From the NCBI RefSeq assembly GCF_030758775.1, contig NZ_CP132384.1, positions 1,426,001 to 1,490,000 on the forward strand: DNA of 64,000 bases. Direction: 5' to 3'. The notes below the pieces were generated by a model. The model saw only the letters and a program-made list of their open reading frames with translations, made no database searches and was not told the DNA's origin. This DNA comes from Bifidobacterium asteroides. GTDB lineage: Bacteria > Actinomycetota > Actinomycetes > Actinomycetales > Bifidobacteriaceae. Positions within the stretch are counted from its first letter, which is position 1, and the number at the start of each line of letters is the position of its first letter. This document shows positions 17,647 to 26,272 of the stretch, one piece after another. The position numbers were made by a program, and so were the translations under genes.

Positions 17647-18609
17647 TCAGTTGGAAACGCCTGTAGGGCTTTCGATGTGCGAAACTCTTTTGCCCTCGTA
17701 TACTGCCGTGTTGCCGGCTGGGAAGCTGCCGATCGCATAATAGTGTGTCCAAAGGGACCACAGCACTTTCCATTCTTTGCTGTCTAGATCTGGTCTTGTG
17801 ACGGGCAGGCCGCAACGCTTCGCATTCTCATAAGAGAATACGGCTGCATGGTTCGTCGGCACATCAATCAGAGGCCCCTTCAATTGATCGCATAGGCGGT
17901 CCACGTCATCTTTGCCTCGTGGTTTGACCGCCTCCAGCGCCTCTCTCATCAACGTTCCCGAACGGTCAATAGCCGATTTTGACTGCTCGTATGTCAGCAT
18001 ATTGACTTCAGACAATAGTGACGAGTACAAGGCATACGCTCCGGGATTATCCCGCACTTTTGCCTCGGCATCCTCCACGGCACGCACCAGTTCCTTTGCA
18101 CTGACCATGAATCTTGACTGAAGGATCATCTGGGGGTCGATGGGACCCAGATCACCAGCCGGTCCCATCACTATCTCGTCAGCACCGAGGCAAAGCACGG
18201 TAGCAGCGCTTTTTGCCATATCAGGCACGATCACGCGCACGGCTCGGCACTGATCCTGCATGGATTGCACCATGCGCAACGCCATCTCCCCGCTCCCGCC
18301 GGGTGACGACAAGAGCACATCAAGCTCTTTATCCGGGTCGCAATCACCCAGGAGCTCCTGGAATACAGTCATCTTCCCTTCGTATATCTGATCGACGACT
18401 GCAATCAGATTCCTGCCGGTGATTTGCTCGTATCCCCTGATGAGCTTCTGACGTTCATACCGCCCTGAATGCTCCGACGCATACAGAGGGGTCCTGCTGT
18501 CTATAAGGAGATCCTCCCAATTGTTTTCTGAAAGCTTATCGGCTTTCCTTCGCGTAGCTTTGCTCCGAGAGCCCTTGCTTCTAACGCCATCGTTTTCTGC
18601 TCCTGCCAT
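17647..18609 (-). CDS. ClpP/SppA-fold serine protease-like protein (SDH family), cargo
   Basis: A 320-residue protein with the ClpP/crotonase fold of the SDH_sah/SppA type. The oxyanion-type loop SSPGGSGEMALRMV is near residue 103 and the probable nucleophile is Ser in MAKSAATVLCLGADEI near residue 133, followed by GPAGDLGPIDPQ. There is no signal peptide, so it should act in the cytosol. AAGGTGG precedes the ATG. It has its own terminator and lies downstream of the late-operon terminator, so it is probably expressed in the lysogen. Its substrate is unknown. Confidence 0.75.
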   Translation of the reverse strand: MAGAENDGVRSKGSRSKATRRKADKLSENNWEDLLIDSRTPLYASEHSGRYERQKLIRGYEQITGRNLIAVVDQIYEGKMTVFQELLGDCDPDKELDVLLSSPGGSGEMALRMVQSMQDQCRAVRVIVPDMAKSAATVLCLGADEIVMGPAGDLGPIDPQMILQSRFMVSAKELVRAVEDAEAKVRDNPGAYALYSSLLSEVNMLTYEQSKSAIDRSGTLMREALEAVKPRGKDDVDRLCDQLKGPLIDVPTNHAAVFSYENAKRCGLPVTRPDLDSKEWKVLWSLWTHYYAIGSFPAGNTAVYEGKRVSHIESPTGVSN

Positions 18610-18734
18610 GAAGTATCCACCTTCTTTTCAAGGAGCTTTCGACGCTCCTTCTTCGTTTCCTCCATAGAGTCCTCCAAGGGTAGGTATCGGACATTATTAC
18701 ACTGGGCCCGGATTAACGCTGGCTATCAGAATTT

Positions 18735-18772
18735 AAAACCGCCCCCACTCTGAAAATACCGGAGCGGAGGCG
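18735..18772 (-). terminator. Late operon terminator
   Basis: On the minus strand an 11-bp stem (two G-T pairs; arms 762-772 and 740-750 of this kb) is followed by GTTTT. It lies just after the holin gene, the last gene of the late operon. Confidence 0.7.
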
Positions 18773-18799
18773 AGTTACAGACACGACGTGGGGACAGAT

Positions 18800-19039
18800 C
18801 TACTTGCTGAGCGCGGCTTTAGCCTGACTGACTCCGATGCAGCCTGCGATGAGCACTCCCAGCGCGTAAATCGTAGTCACGATGGCATCCGTGTGAGGCA
18901 GACCCCAGACGGGGCCGACGCTGTGGACGAAGCCCCCCAGCAATGGCAGGAAGCCTAGTCCCACCCATTTGAGGATCTGGTAGAGCCAGTCGGGCAGCCA
19001 GTAGGGCTTGCCCTCGTCCTCGGGGATCGTATCGGTCAT
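18800..19039 (-). CDS. Phage holin
   Basis: 79 residues with two hydrophobic segments, WLYQILKWVGLGFLPLLGGF and IYALGVLIAGCIGV, like holins of the Dp-1/phi11 type. These form membrane holes that release the endolysin. The ATG at 19039 has a strong GGAGGTGAT site. It lies 13 bases after the endolysin stop. Confidence 0.8.
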   Translation of the reverse strand: MTDTIPEDEGKPYWLPDWLYQILKWVGLGFLPLLGGFVHSVGPVWGLPHTDAIVTTIYALGVLIAGCIGVSQAKAALSK

Positions 19040-19052
19040 AAATATCACCTCC

Positions 19053-20300
19053 TCAGTAGTGAAGCACTTCGCCTGCATAGATCAGGCTGGGGTTGCCGGA
19101 CCGGTAGCCGTGCAGCCGGCTTTGAGGGATGCCGAGCCTGGCGGCAATCCCGGAGAGCGTGTCACCGCGACGCACGGTCACGGTCCGCCCACCGCCTCCG
19201 CCACCGCTGCCGGTGGCGAGACGCTGGCCCGGATAGATGACGTAGGGTGCTCGGATGCCGTTGAGCTGGGCTATCACAGGCCAGGAGCCGCCGAAGACCA
19301 TGCTCAGACAGTCGCCGGGACGCACCACATAGGTGCCAGAACCGTTGCCGCCGCCGGAGTTGCCTCGCAGGCGCTCGTTGACCACGGCCATGACCTCGGC
19401 ATAGCGGTTGCCTAGGAGGGCGTGCCGCTGCGGGTCGTTGCCGTACTCGCCCCGGATGACTGCCGTGGCGAGGCTGCCCACGTCACCGACAGGCGCACCC
19501 TGGGATGGCGTGGGAGACGGCGTGACCGGATTGGCCTGCGTGCCGATGGGAGCATTGGCGTACTTGGCCCAGGTCCCCGCGTCGCCGTAGAACCAGTTGA
19601 CGTCAACGGCGTTGCCCACGCCGGGCACGTTCCCCGTGGAGGAGTACTGCCAGGCAGCCGCAAACGGCCAGGGTGCCACCGAGTAAGGCGGTGCCCCAGG
19701 ATCACGCAGACGCTCGCCTGTGTAGCCTCGCGGATAGCCGGCCACCCAGAGCCCATAATCGGCTCCTGCCACAGCCTGCCAGTTTCCGGCCTGGATGTTG
19801 GAGGCCTGCATGTAGATGATGGGCTTGGTACCCCAGTAGGAGGTCACCCGGTCAAGCCACCGCTTCGCCCAGTCCGTATGCGAGTTATACGGTGCTGGCG
19901 GCTCCCAGTCCAGGAAGGGGATCACGCCAGCATGCACGAGCCCGCGGGCGTTGGCCTGGGCGTTGAAGTGGTCGGCCTCGGCCTCCGGGCTGGTGCCTTT
20001 CTCCGGCCTGGCGTAGGCGTAGGCCCCGAGTCTTAGGCCGGCGGACCGGTTGGCGGCGATCTGGCAGTCGGCGGCTGGATTGACGTACCAAGTGCCCTCC
20101 GTGATCTTGGTGATCGAAAAGCTTGCTCCCGAGTCCTTGGCCGCCTGGGCGTTGTAGCACCCTTGATAGGACGCGTTGTCGAAGCCGGCGTCCGCGTAGG
20201 CGGCACCTGGGGTGAGCATGGCCAGGACGGCGAGCGCCCCCACCATGATCCGCGCGTATCTGGGCTTGGCGCGGGCGTGCCGCGCATGGGACCATCGCAT
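19053..20300 (-). CDS. Endolysin: secreted GH25 muramidase with two LysM domains
   Basis: 415 residues. An N-terminal signal peptide ends near AYA-DA (about residue 36). The GH25 lysozyme domain follows (GFDNASYQG with the first acid, FLDWEPP with the catalytic Asp/Glu, SSTGNVPGV to DVNWF at its end). A Ser/Pro linker leads to two LysM repeats (YVVRPGDCLSMVF and VTVRRGDTLSGIAARL) that bind peptidoglycan. A signal peptide on an endolysin means host secretion may export it, with the holin triggering activity. ATG 20300 has AGGAGG. Confidence 0.9.
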   Translation of the reverse strand: MRWSHARHARAKPRYARIMVGALAVLAMLTPGAAYADAGFDNASYQGCYNAQAAKDSGASFSITKITEGTWYVNPAADCQIAANRSAGLRLGAYAYARPEKGTSPEAEADHFNAQANARGLVHAGVIPFLDWEPPAPYNSHTDWAKRWLDRVTSYWGTKPIIYMQASNIQAGNWQAVAGADYGLWVAGYPRGYTGERLRDPGAPPYSVAPWPFAAAWQYSSTGNVPGVGNAVDVNWFYGDAGTWAKYANAPIGTQANPVTPSPTPSQGAPVGDVGSLATAVIRGEYGNDPQRHALLGNRYAEVMAVVNERLRGNSGGGNGSGTYVVRPGDCLSMVFGGSWPVIAQLNGIRAPYVIYPGQRLATGSGGGGGGRTVTVRRGDTLSGIAARLGIPQSRLHGYRSGNPSLIYAGEVLHY

Positions 20301-20325
20301 GCATATCCTCCTATTTTTTGGCATG

Positions 20326-20348
20326 AAAAAGCCGCCCGGATGGGCGGC
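20326..20348 (-). terminator. Hairpin terminator between tail/lysis genes
   Basis: GCCGCCC-ATCC-GGGCGGC followed by TTTTT on the minus strand, directly after the 104-residue membrane protein and before the endolysin. It may reduce rather than stop expression of the lysis genes. Confidence 0.75.
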
Positions 20349-20366
20349 GGGACAGGTGATGGGCGG

Positions 20367-20681
20367 TCAGTCGATGGTGGGCAGGGCCTTGATCTCCTCG
20401 TAGATCTTGGTGCCCGTGCCGTTGCCTCCCAGGCTGTGGTAGGCGCGGTAGACGCGGTCGGCCTCGTCCATGACCGCCACCGGGATATAGCCGAGCGGCA
20501 CATATTTGGCGTGGATCTCCAGGAGCTCGGCCCGCAGAAGGGTGCGCAGGCCCGTCTCCATGGCCCGGTCCCTGGCTTCCTCCTTGCGGTGGCTTTTCAA
20601 AAGCCATCCGCACAGGCCGCCCACGCCGGTCAGGAGCATGGGCACGATGGACTCCAGGATGATCATCAGCAGGTCAGGCAT
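20367..20681 (-). CDS. Small membrane-anchored phage protein of the lysis region
   Basis: 104 residues. One N-terminal membrane helix (LLMIILESIVPMLLTGVGG) is followed by a charged helical stretch and a soluble tail containing HAKYVPLGYIPVAVMDEADR. Position between fibre and endolysin suggests a holin-like or accessory lysis role, but no family was recognised with certainty. ATG 20681 is preceded by GAGAGGGGG. Confidence 0.65.
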   Translation of the reverse strand: MPDLLMIILESIVPMLLTGVGGLCGWLLKSHRKEEARDRAMETGLRTLLRAELLEIHAKYVPLGYIPVAVMDEADRVYRAYHSLGGNGTGTKIYEEIKALPTID

Positions 20682-20695
20682 CCACAGGCCCCCTC

Positions 20696-23215
20696 TCAGC
20701 ATTCCGTGAGGAAGACATAGCGGGCGAAAACGTGAGGTTTCGTATAGGGTTCGGCGAAAGCCCAGTCGGCGTTCATGTCGATGCTCACGTCGCCGAACTT
20801 GATCGTCTGGATGCGCAGAACGTAGGTGCCGGCCTTCATGAACACCATCCTGCTGCTCGTGAAGTTGTCGATACCGCCGTTTTTTGGCGGGGAGAGCAGG
20901 GCATGCCTGACAGGGTCCCACCCTCCGGGGGTGAAAATTTCCAAGCGGATAGCGTATTCGCCGGATCCTGCCACGCGGGCACCTATATCACACATGTACC
21001 ATCGGCCCTCGCCCGGCCCGGGAACCACGAACGTCTGGTTTGCTACTTCGGTGACCCAGCCGTCTACTGGTACGCCCGACCAGTTTGACATCCACTGGTA
21101 AACGCGGCGACCCACCCCGTACCGGGGCATGGCGTTGACCGTGATGTCCCCCGAGATGCTGGCGGACTCCGACCCGGCGATGTCCACCCGGTTGGCCGCC
21201 ACGCCCGCGGTGCTGCCCTGCGGGCCGATCGTGGCCGAGAACTGCGGCTGCTGCGGGCTCGTGCCCATCAGCAGCCGGCTGGACATTCCGTTGTGGTCCC
21301 CCCAGATCAGCCAGTAGGGGTGCGTCGGATCATCCCCGATACCCTGCAGGCCGCCAGTCGTGGATCCTTGGATCAGGGTCTGGCTCAGCTGGATGCGATC
21401 CCCGGACAGGGCCGTTTGGAAGCCGCCCACCGCTTGCACGCCGTCACCCGATGCACGGAAAAGATACTTGCCGTCCTTGCCCTTGGCCCAGTATCCAGAC
21501 TCGTCGAAGCCCACCAGCCCGTCAGGCGTGGAAAACTGGCCCGACCTGACGATGGCGGCCGTCAGGCTCCCCACGTCGATCTCGTCGGCCTTGATCTTGC
21601 GCACGAGCAGTTTTTCGAGCAGGGCCTCGCTGGCGGTCACCTTGTCGGCGACCACCGCCCCGTCTGCCAGGCAGATGGTGCCCACGCTGCCCGCCACCAG
21701 CACCTGCTGCGCCATGAGCACGTAGTCGATGAAACTCTTGCCGTTCCACACCTGGATGCCCGTGACGTTACTGGCCTTGTCCAGCTGCATCCACAGGTCG
21801 CCCAGGGCCAGACCGCCGTGCGAGGGCTCGGATGCGGCGGCGATGATCCGGTTCTTCCCGTCGGCCGTGGTCTGCGCCCTGGCGGCCTGGTCCTTGGCGT
21901 CCTGGCTGTCGGTCACATCCCGGACGGTCAGGCCGGTGATCCACCAGCCCGTCGCCTGGTCCCCATAGCCGGCGATGTTGAGCCACACGCTCAGACTATG
22001 GTCCGTGTCGGTCCACTGGTCGGGCGTGCCGACGACGGCCTCCCGCCACACCCAGGAGGACGCCTCCCCCGGGGTGACCGTGACCGCCTCATCCCAGTGC
22101 GTGCCGGGGTTGACGTACCGCCAGCCGATGCGCAGATCCTCACGGTTTTTCCCGTCGCAGATGCACCAGAAGCCGAAACGATACTTGCGTCCACGATCCA
22201 ACGGAAAGCGCCAGGAGCTGAAGTAATCCCTCTGCGTCAAGGCCCCGTAGGTGGCGTAAGGCAGAGGCGGCTTGGCCGGGGCACCGCTCGTGCCCATGCT
22301 CAGCCCGAAGCCGTCCAGGTTCCCCCACGCCGGGTCGAAGGCCGGATTGCGGACCAGCTCCACGCCACGCGAGAGGGCCGCATCGGCCTTGCTGCTGGCC
22401 GCCGCGCTCTGGCTGACCGCCGTGGTGGCACTGTCCACAGCCTCGCCGGCTTTCAGCTTGGCGTCGCCGGCGTCCTTCGACGCCTGCTTGGCCGACTCTG
22501 CTGCGTTGTTGGCCGTGGACACGGCCGTGCCCACACTGCCTGACAGGCCGTCGGCGATGCTCTTGGCCTGGCTGGCCGTGCTGCCGGCGTCTGCCGCAGC
22601 CTTGCCCGCGTCGGCGGCCGCCTGGCTGGCGCTGGACGCGGTCTGCTGCACCCCGGCGATCTGGTTGATGGCCTGCTGCGCCTTGTCCTGCGCATCTTTG
22701 ATCTCGCTGGCGTCCACGACACTCTTGACCGTCACACTCACCGGCCCGGTCAGGTCGGACCCGTTGGGGGCCGGGCTGCCGTCCTCCGCATGCGCATCAT
22801 CCCACGCCCTGACGGTCACCTGGTGGACGCTGTCCGCCTCATACGGGCCCAGGGTCGCCGTGCCACGGACCCGCAGCTGGCCAGCCTCCACACCGTCCAC
22901 CAGGATCTGCACATGATCGAAATCCGCAGGGATGCAGCCCTGCAAAGTGCCGTCCCAGGAGACCAGGATCATGCCCGCAGCCGAGTCCACACCCACACCC
23001 GTGGGCATGCCCGGAGGGGTCGTATCCCCCACCCAGGGGGCGATGCCCTGCAGACCGGCCGCCTCGCCGGCGATCAGCTTGGTGCCGTTCGCCGTGGGGA
23101 TGGTGACGCTGCCGATGTTGCCCGTCTGCTGCCGGCTGGCCATGTCCAGGGCTCCGGCGGCCAGGGCGGCCAGCTGCTCCCCCGGGCTCTGCGGGGTGAT
23201 CAGCGTATGCTGCAC
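20696..23215 (-). CDS. Tail fibre / host-recognition protein
   Basis: 839 residues. A tail-attachment N terminus and an FN3-like segment (residues about 60-165) are followed by a long Ala/Ser-rich coiled coil (about 170-275, repeats such as AAADAGKAAADAG). A carbohydrate-binding-like domain comes next (NPAFDPAWG onward), then a C-terminal receptor-binding part. GTG start at 23215 with GGAGGG upstream. The coiled coil predicts a trimeric fibre. Lying between the tail-tip genes and the lysis genes, it is the best candidate for host specificity. Confidence 0.8.
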   Translation of the reverse strand: MQHTLITPQSPGEQLAALAAGALDMASRQQTGNIGSVTIPTANGTKLIAGEAAGLQGIAPWVGDTTPPGMPTGVGVDSAAGMILVSWDGTLQGCIPADFDHVQILVDGVEAGQLRVRGTATLGPYEADSVHQVTVRAWDDAHAEDGSPAPNGSDLTGPVSVTVKSVVDASEIKDAQDKAQQAINQIAGVQQTASSASQAAADAGKAAADAGSTASQAKSIADGLSGSVGTAVSTANNAAESAKQASKDAGDAKLKAGEAVDSATTAVSQSAAASSKADAALSRGVELVRNPAFDPAWGNLDGFGLSMGTSGAPAKPPLPYATYGALTQRDYFSSWRFPLDRGRKYRFGFWCICDGKNREDLRIGWRYVNPGTHWDEAVTVTPGEASSWVWREAVVGTPDQWTDTDHSLSVWLNIAGYGDQATGWWITGLTVRDVTDSQDAKDQAARAQTTADGKNRIIAAASEPSHGGLALGDLWMQLDKASNVTGIQVWNGKSFIDYVLMAQQVLVAGSVGTICLADGAVVADKVTASEALLEKLLVRKIKADEIDVGSLTAAIVRSGQFSTPDGLVGFDESGYWAKGKDGKYLFRASGDGVQAVGGFQTALSGDRIQLSQTLIQGSTTGGLQGIGDDPTHPYWLIWGDHNGMSSRLLMGTSPQQPQFSATIGPQGSTAGVAANRVDIAGSESASISGDITVNAMPRYGVGRRVYQWMSNWSGVPVDGWVTEVANQTFVVPGPGEGRWYMCDIGARVAGSGEYAIRLEIFTPGGWDPVRHALLSPPKNGGIDNFTSSRMVFMKAGTYVLRIQTIKFGDVSIDMNADWAFAEPYTKPHVFARYVFLTEC

Positions 23216-23227
23216 GATAATCCCTCC

Positions 23228-24439
23228 TTACTGGTAGGGGTCTTCCATCACGTCGAAGGTGACCTTGGCCGTATTGGTCTGGTCGCCGGACAGGAGCATG
23301 ACCGCCGTCCGATAGTCGCCGTCCGGCAGGCTCGGAAAGCCCTGGATGCTCAGCACGACCGGCATGCCCGGACGAAGGCTGGCCGGGGACAGGGCCACGT
23401 TGCCGGCGGTCAGATCCCCGAAATGCACCTGGGCGGTGATCTGGATAAGCTTGCGCCGGCCTGCCTGCAACTGCGCCCGGGCGTGGGACTTGAGCACGGC
23501 CGGATTGTCCGTGTCCGTGTCCGAGTAGGCCGTCTCCCGGAGGATCTGCGGGTCGGGCCCGCCGGTGATGCCCGACAGGTCCTGGGCCAGGGCCGTGAGC
23601 ACGCTCTCATCGCTCCCGGCCCCGGTCGCATACACCCGCTGGACCGGGGAGGCGTGCGCCACCTGCAGGTCATCCAGCAGACTCGCCCCCTGATGATAGG
23701 CCAGGCAGACCGGAGGCCGGTCGGCGAACAGCCGCCGGTCCCCGTCGCTGCCGGCCTCGAAACGCACCCGTACATGCGACCCGTCAGCAGTCAGATAAGG
23801 GATGAAGGCGAAGTCCGGCCCGTCCTGCAGGTCGGCGATGTCGCACAGGAGCTTCTTCGCACCGTTGTTCTGGATGTTCCAGGCTTTCCAGCTGGTCTTC
23901 TGCCGTGTCCCGTGCTCGCCCTGGTAGGGCCAGTCGATGGGCAGCTGGCCGCCCTGCTTCCGCCCGCTCGCGTACAGGCCGGCCTCGCACATGATGCCCC
24001 GGTAGGACAGGCCGTCCACGCCGATCACATCCGTGCTCTTCCCGTCCCGGAAGGCCCCCTCGCGGACGACCAGCCGCTGGGCGAGAAGCTCCAAGGGCGA
24101 TGAGAGGGGGAAGGATGTGTCCTGCTGCGTGTCCTGCCGCTCGCCGATCACCCCCCAGATGGCCGGGTCGCCGAAGTCGTCGCCCGCCATGGAGCCCGCC
24201 CAGGTCAGGCACAGGGCACGCCTGGTCGAATCCAGGAGCAGGCTGCGAGCATCAGGTGTGTCCGCCGGCAGGGCCGTCCAGGGCAGCGTCATGTTGGAGG
24301 CGCTCCGGTCGCCGGGCTCACGGGACGTGGTCGTGAAGGAGGAGTCACGGATGCCCATCTGCCATTGGAATGAGGGGATGTCCACGGGGGCGATGACCCG
24401 CCCGTCGCGAGCGTCGGTCAGCCAGGCCCTCCAGCTCAC
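23228..24439 (-). CDS. Minor tail / tail-tip protein
   Basis: About 403 residues of the siphovirus tail-tip type seen in actinophages (AWLTDARDGRVIAPVDIPSFQW start, RLVVREGAF, GTRQKTSWKAW, SGITGGPDPQILRETAYSD). GTG at 24439 makes a GTGA overlap with the stop of the previous gene, so I chose it over an in-frame GTG at 24460. It probably forms part of the baseplate that carries the fibre. Confidence 0.7.
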   Translation of the reverse strand: MSWRAWLTDARDGRVIAPVDIPSFQWQMGIRDSSFTTTSREPGDRSASNMTLPWTALPADTPDARSLLLDSTRRALCLTWAGSMAGDDFGDPAIWGVIGERQDTQQDTSFPLSSPLELLAQRLVVREGAFRDGKSTDVIGVDGLSYRGIMCEAGLYASGRKQGGQLPIDWPYQGEHGTRQKTSWKAWNIQNNGAKKLLCDIADLQDGPDFAFIPYLTADGSHVRVRFEAGSDGDRRLFADRPPVCLAYHQGASLLDDLQVAHASPVQRVYATGAGSDESVLTALAQDLSGITGGPDPQILRETAYSDTDTDNPAVLKSHARAQLQAGRRKLIQITAQVHFGDLTAGNVALSPASLRPGMPVVLSIQGFPSLPDGDYRTAVMLLSGDQTNTAKVTFDVMEDPYQ

Positions 24440-25386
24440 CGGGCCGGCCCCCGGTCCCACACCTGGACGGTGCGCCCCGGGTAGGTCAGCCCGTCGTTCT
24501 CCCCGTAGTGCATGTAGGACTGGCCGTTGCCCTGCTTGCTGGCCAGACCCTGCTTGACCTTGATCGTATGGGTCCCCTGCCGCATGGTCATGATCACACT
24601 GTCATGCGCATGCGTCCACACGCCGTGCATGAGCAGCGTCTCCCTCGTCGACCCGGGGATATCCTGGTCGTCCAAAATGAAGGTGACCGCCCAGGACGCC
24701 CAGTCGTTGTCGCCCACAGGCAGCATCTGCCCCTGGTCGCCCCTGATGGCGTAGGCCACGTCCGCGTCGTAGGTCAGCTCCACCACCCGGTCGGTCGGCA
24801 GGTAGACGGTCACCGGATACTCGATGGACCACTGGCGGGGCCGGGGATCCCCCCACACGTTCGTCCGCCGGTCCACATACTCCTCCAGCAGGCCCAGGTT
24901 GGCCTCGTAGGAGATCGCATAGTCCACATCCCCCCAGGCCATGGCCGACGCGGTGCTCATCGCCCCCGCAGGCAGCCGACGGTAGCCGACCACCAGGCCG
25001 CCGGCCTCCACCTGCGGAGGCTGCGGAGCCGCGGACGGCGTGCCCTGCTGCACCTTCACATGCACCCGGTTGTCCGGCTGGCCCGTATAGGAGACGATAT
25101 AGACCGCGTCGATACGCGGATAGGCCGAATCCCCCGCATCCACCGCATTCTCCGTGAAGGGGCTGCCGCCGCCATCCCACCAGGCGATGCTCATCCCGTC
25201 CGTCTCGCCCATGGAGCACACCGCCAGGCCCGGGCTCACCCCGTAGCGCAGATCCTGACGGCCCGACACCGACAGGCCGCTGAGCACGCCCGTGCTCGCC
25301 CACTGGCCGGCGATCACCCTCCGGTGCGTCAGCGCATCACACCCCTGACCGTTGCTGTCAGGGGCCACACCCAAAGCTGTAGACAT
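24436..25386 (-). CDS. Tail-tip / baseplate protein
   Basis: 316 residues, mostly beta-rich, with CSMGETDGMSIAWWDGG, RIDAVYIVSYTG and a C-terminal half resembling a carbohydrate- or fibre-binding domain. AAGGAGTGATCT precedes the ATG. It lies between the distal-tail-like gene and the minor tail gene and overlaps the latter by GTGA. Confidence 0.65.
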   Translation of the reverse strand: MSTALGVAPDSNGQGCDALTHRRVIAGQWASTGVLSGLSVSGRQDLRYGVSPGLAVCSMGETDGMSIAWWDGGGSPFTENAVDAGDSAYPRIDAVYIVSYTGQPDNRVHVKVQQGTPSAAPQPPQVEAGGLVVGYRRLPAGAMSTASAMAWGDVDYAISYEANLGLLEEYVDRRTNVWGDPRPRQWSIEYPVTVYLPTDRVVELTYDADVAYAIRGDQGQMLPVGDNDWASWAVTFILDDQDIPGSTRETLLMHGVWTHAHDSVIMTMRQGTHTIKVKQGLASKQGNGQSYMHYGENDGLTYPGRTVQVWDRGPAR

Positions 25387-25396
25387 AGATCACTCC

Positions 25397-26272
25397 TTAC
25401 AGATACGTGTCACGGACACTCACGGTCGCCCAGCCCGAGCCAGGCGACATCAGCTGCACCGACAAAGACCCCATCGCCGGGACCGCAGGAAAGCCCCTGC
25501 TGGCGAGCAGACGGCTCACATCTACGCCCCCCATGGACGCCGTCTGCGTCCGGCAGTCGAGGACCAGGGGGACCATGCCCACGCTCCCCGACCACTGCAA
25601 AGCCCTGCCGTCAGAGCCCACCAGGAGCACCCCGTCAGGCATCGGACCCGTCACCGTGATCACCGGATACGCCATGGCCGAGCCAGCATTACGCAGCAGG
25701 GCCACACTCTGCGGGGAGCCCGCATCAGCCCCATACGAGAGCGGATACACCAGGCCCAGGCCCTTGCCCCCATAGGAGAGACCTCCGGATGCGGAGGACA
25801 CAGGGAAAAGCTGCACGTCCATCGACCGCCAGGAAAGACGCTCGGGACGGCGACACAGGACGGTGATCAGGCCAGTATCGGTCTGGGCTGCCATGTTTTG
25901 TGGTGCCTTGTCGGGGAGCACCTGGAGCACCTCCCCCACCTGGTAGGTGTCCTCGGGAGGGTCCACGACCCGCAGGCGGACCAGCCGGTGCGTCAAAGCG
26001 CCCAGCATGCCGCGCAGCTGCTCCAGCCTGCCCCGGTCGCCGGCCAGCAGCCGGTAGGAGACGGACACAGTGCGCGCCCCGTAGGCGATGTCCGCCTCGC
26101 CCACGTCATGGTCGCCGTCACCCCACTTGCGAGGCGTGGCCTCAGTCCGCGACTCCGGGGTGCCATACCAGCCGTCGATCTCCCTCATGATCATCTCCCG
26201 GTCCCCGTCATCCCCATACAGGCGGCACAGCTCCTTATCACCGGTTTGCGGATAGAAGATCACCGTGCTCAC
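25397..26272 (-). CDS. Distal tail-like protein
   Basis: 291 residues directly after the tape measure, the usual place of Dit. Its beta-rich pattern (WYGTPESRTEATPRKWGDGDHD, SVSYRLLAGDRGRLEQLRGML, then a galectin-like C-terminal half) fits a hub protein joining tail tube and baseplate. GTG 26272 overlaps the tape-measure stop as GTGA. Confidence 0.7.
   Translation of the reverse strand: MSTVIFYPQTGDKELCRLYGDDGDREMIMREIDGWYGTPESRTEATPRKWGDGDHDVGEADIAYGARTVSVSYRLLAGDRGRLEQLRGMLGALTHRLVRLRVVDPPEDTYQVGEVLQVLPDKAPQNMAAQTDTGLITVLCRRPERLSWRSMDVQLFPVSSASGGLSYGGKGLGLVYPLSYGADAGSPQSVALLRNAGSAMAYPVITVTGPMPDGVLLVGSDGRALQWSGSVGMVPLVLDCRTQTASMGGVDVSRLLASRGFPAVPAMGSLSVQLMSPGSGWATVSVRDTYL

Noticed and set aside
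21293-24103. Two long rightward frames opposite the tail fibre and tail-tip genes
   Set aside because: His/Arg/Gly-rich translations without domains, opposite well-supported late genes.
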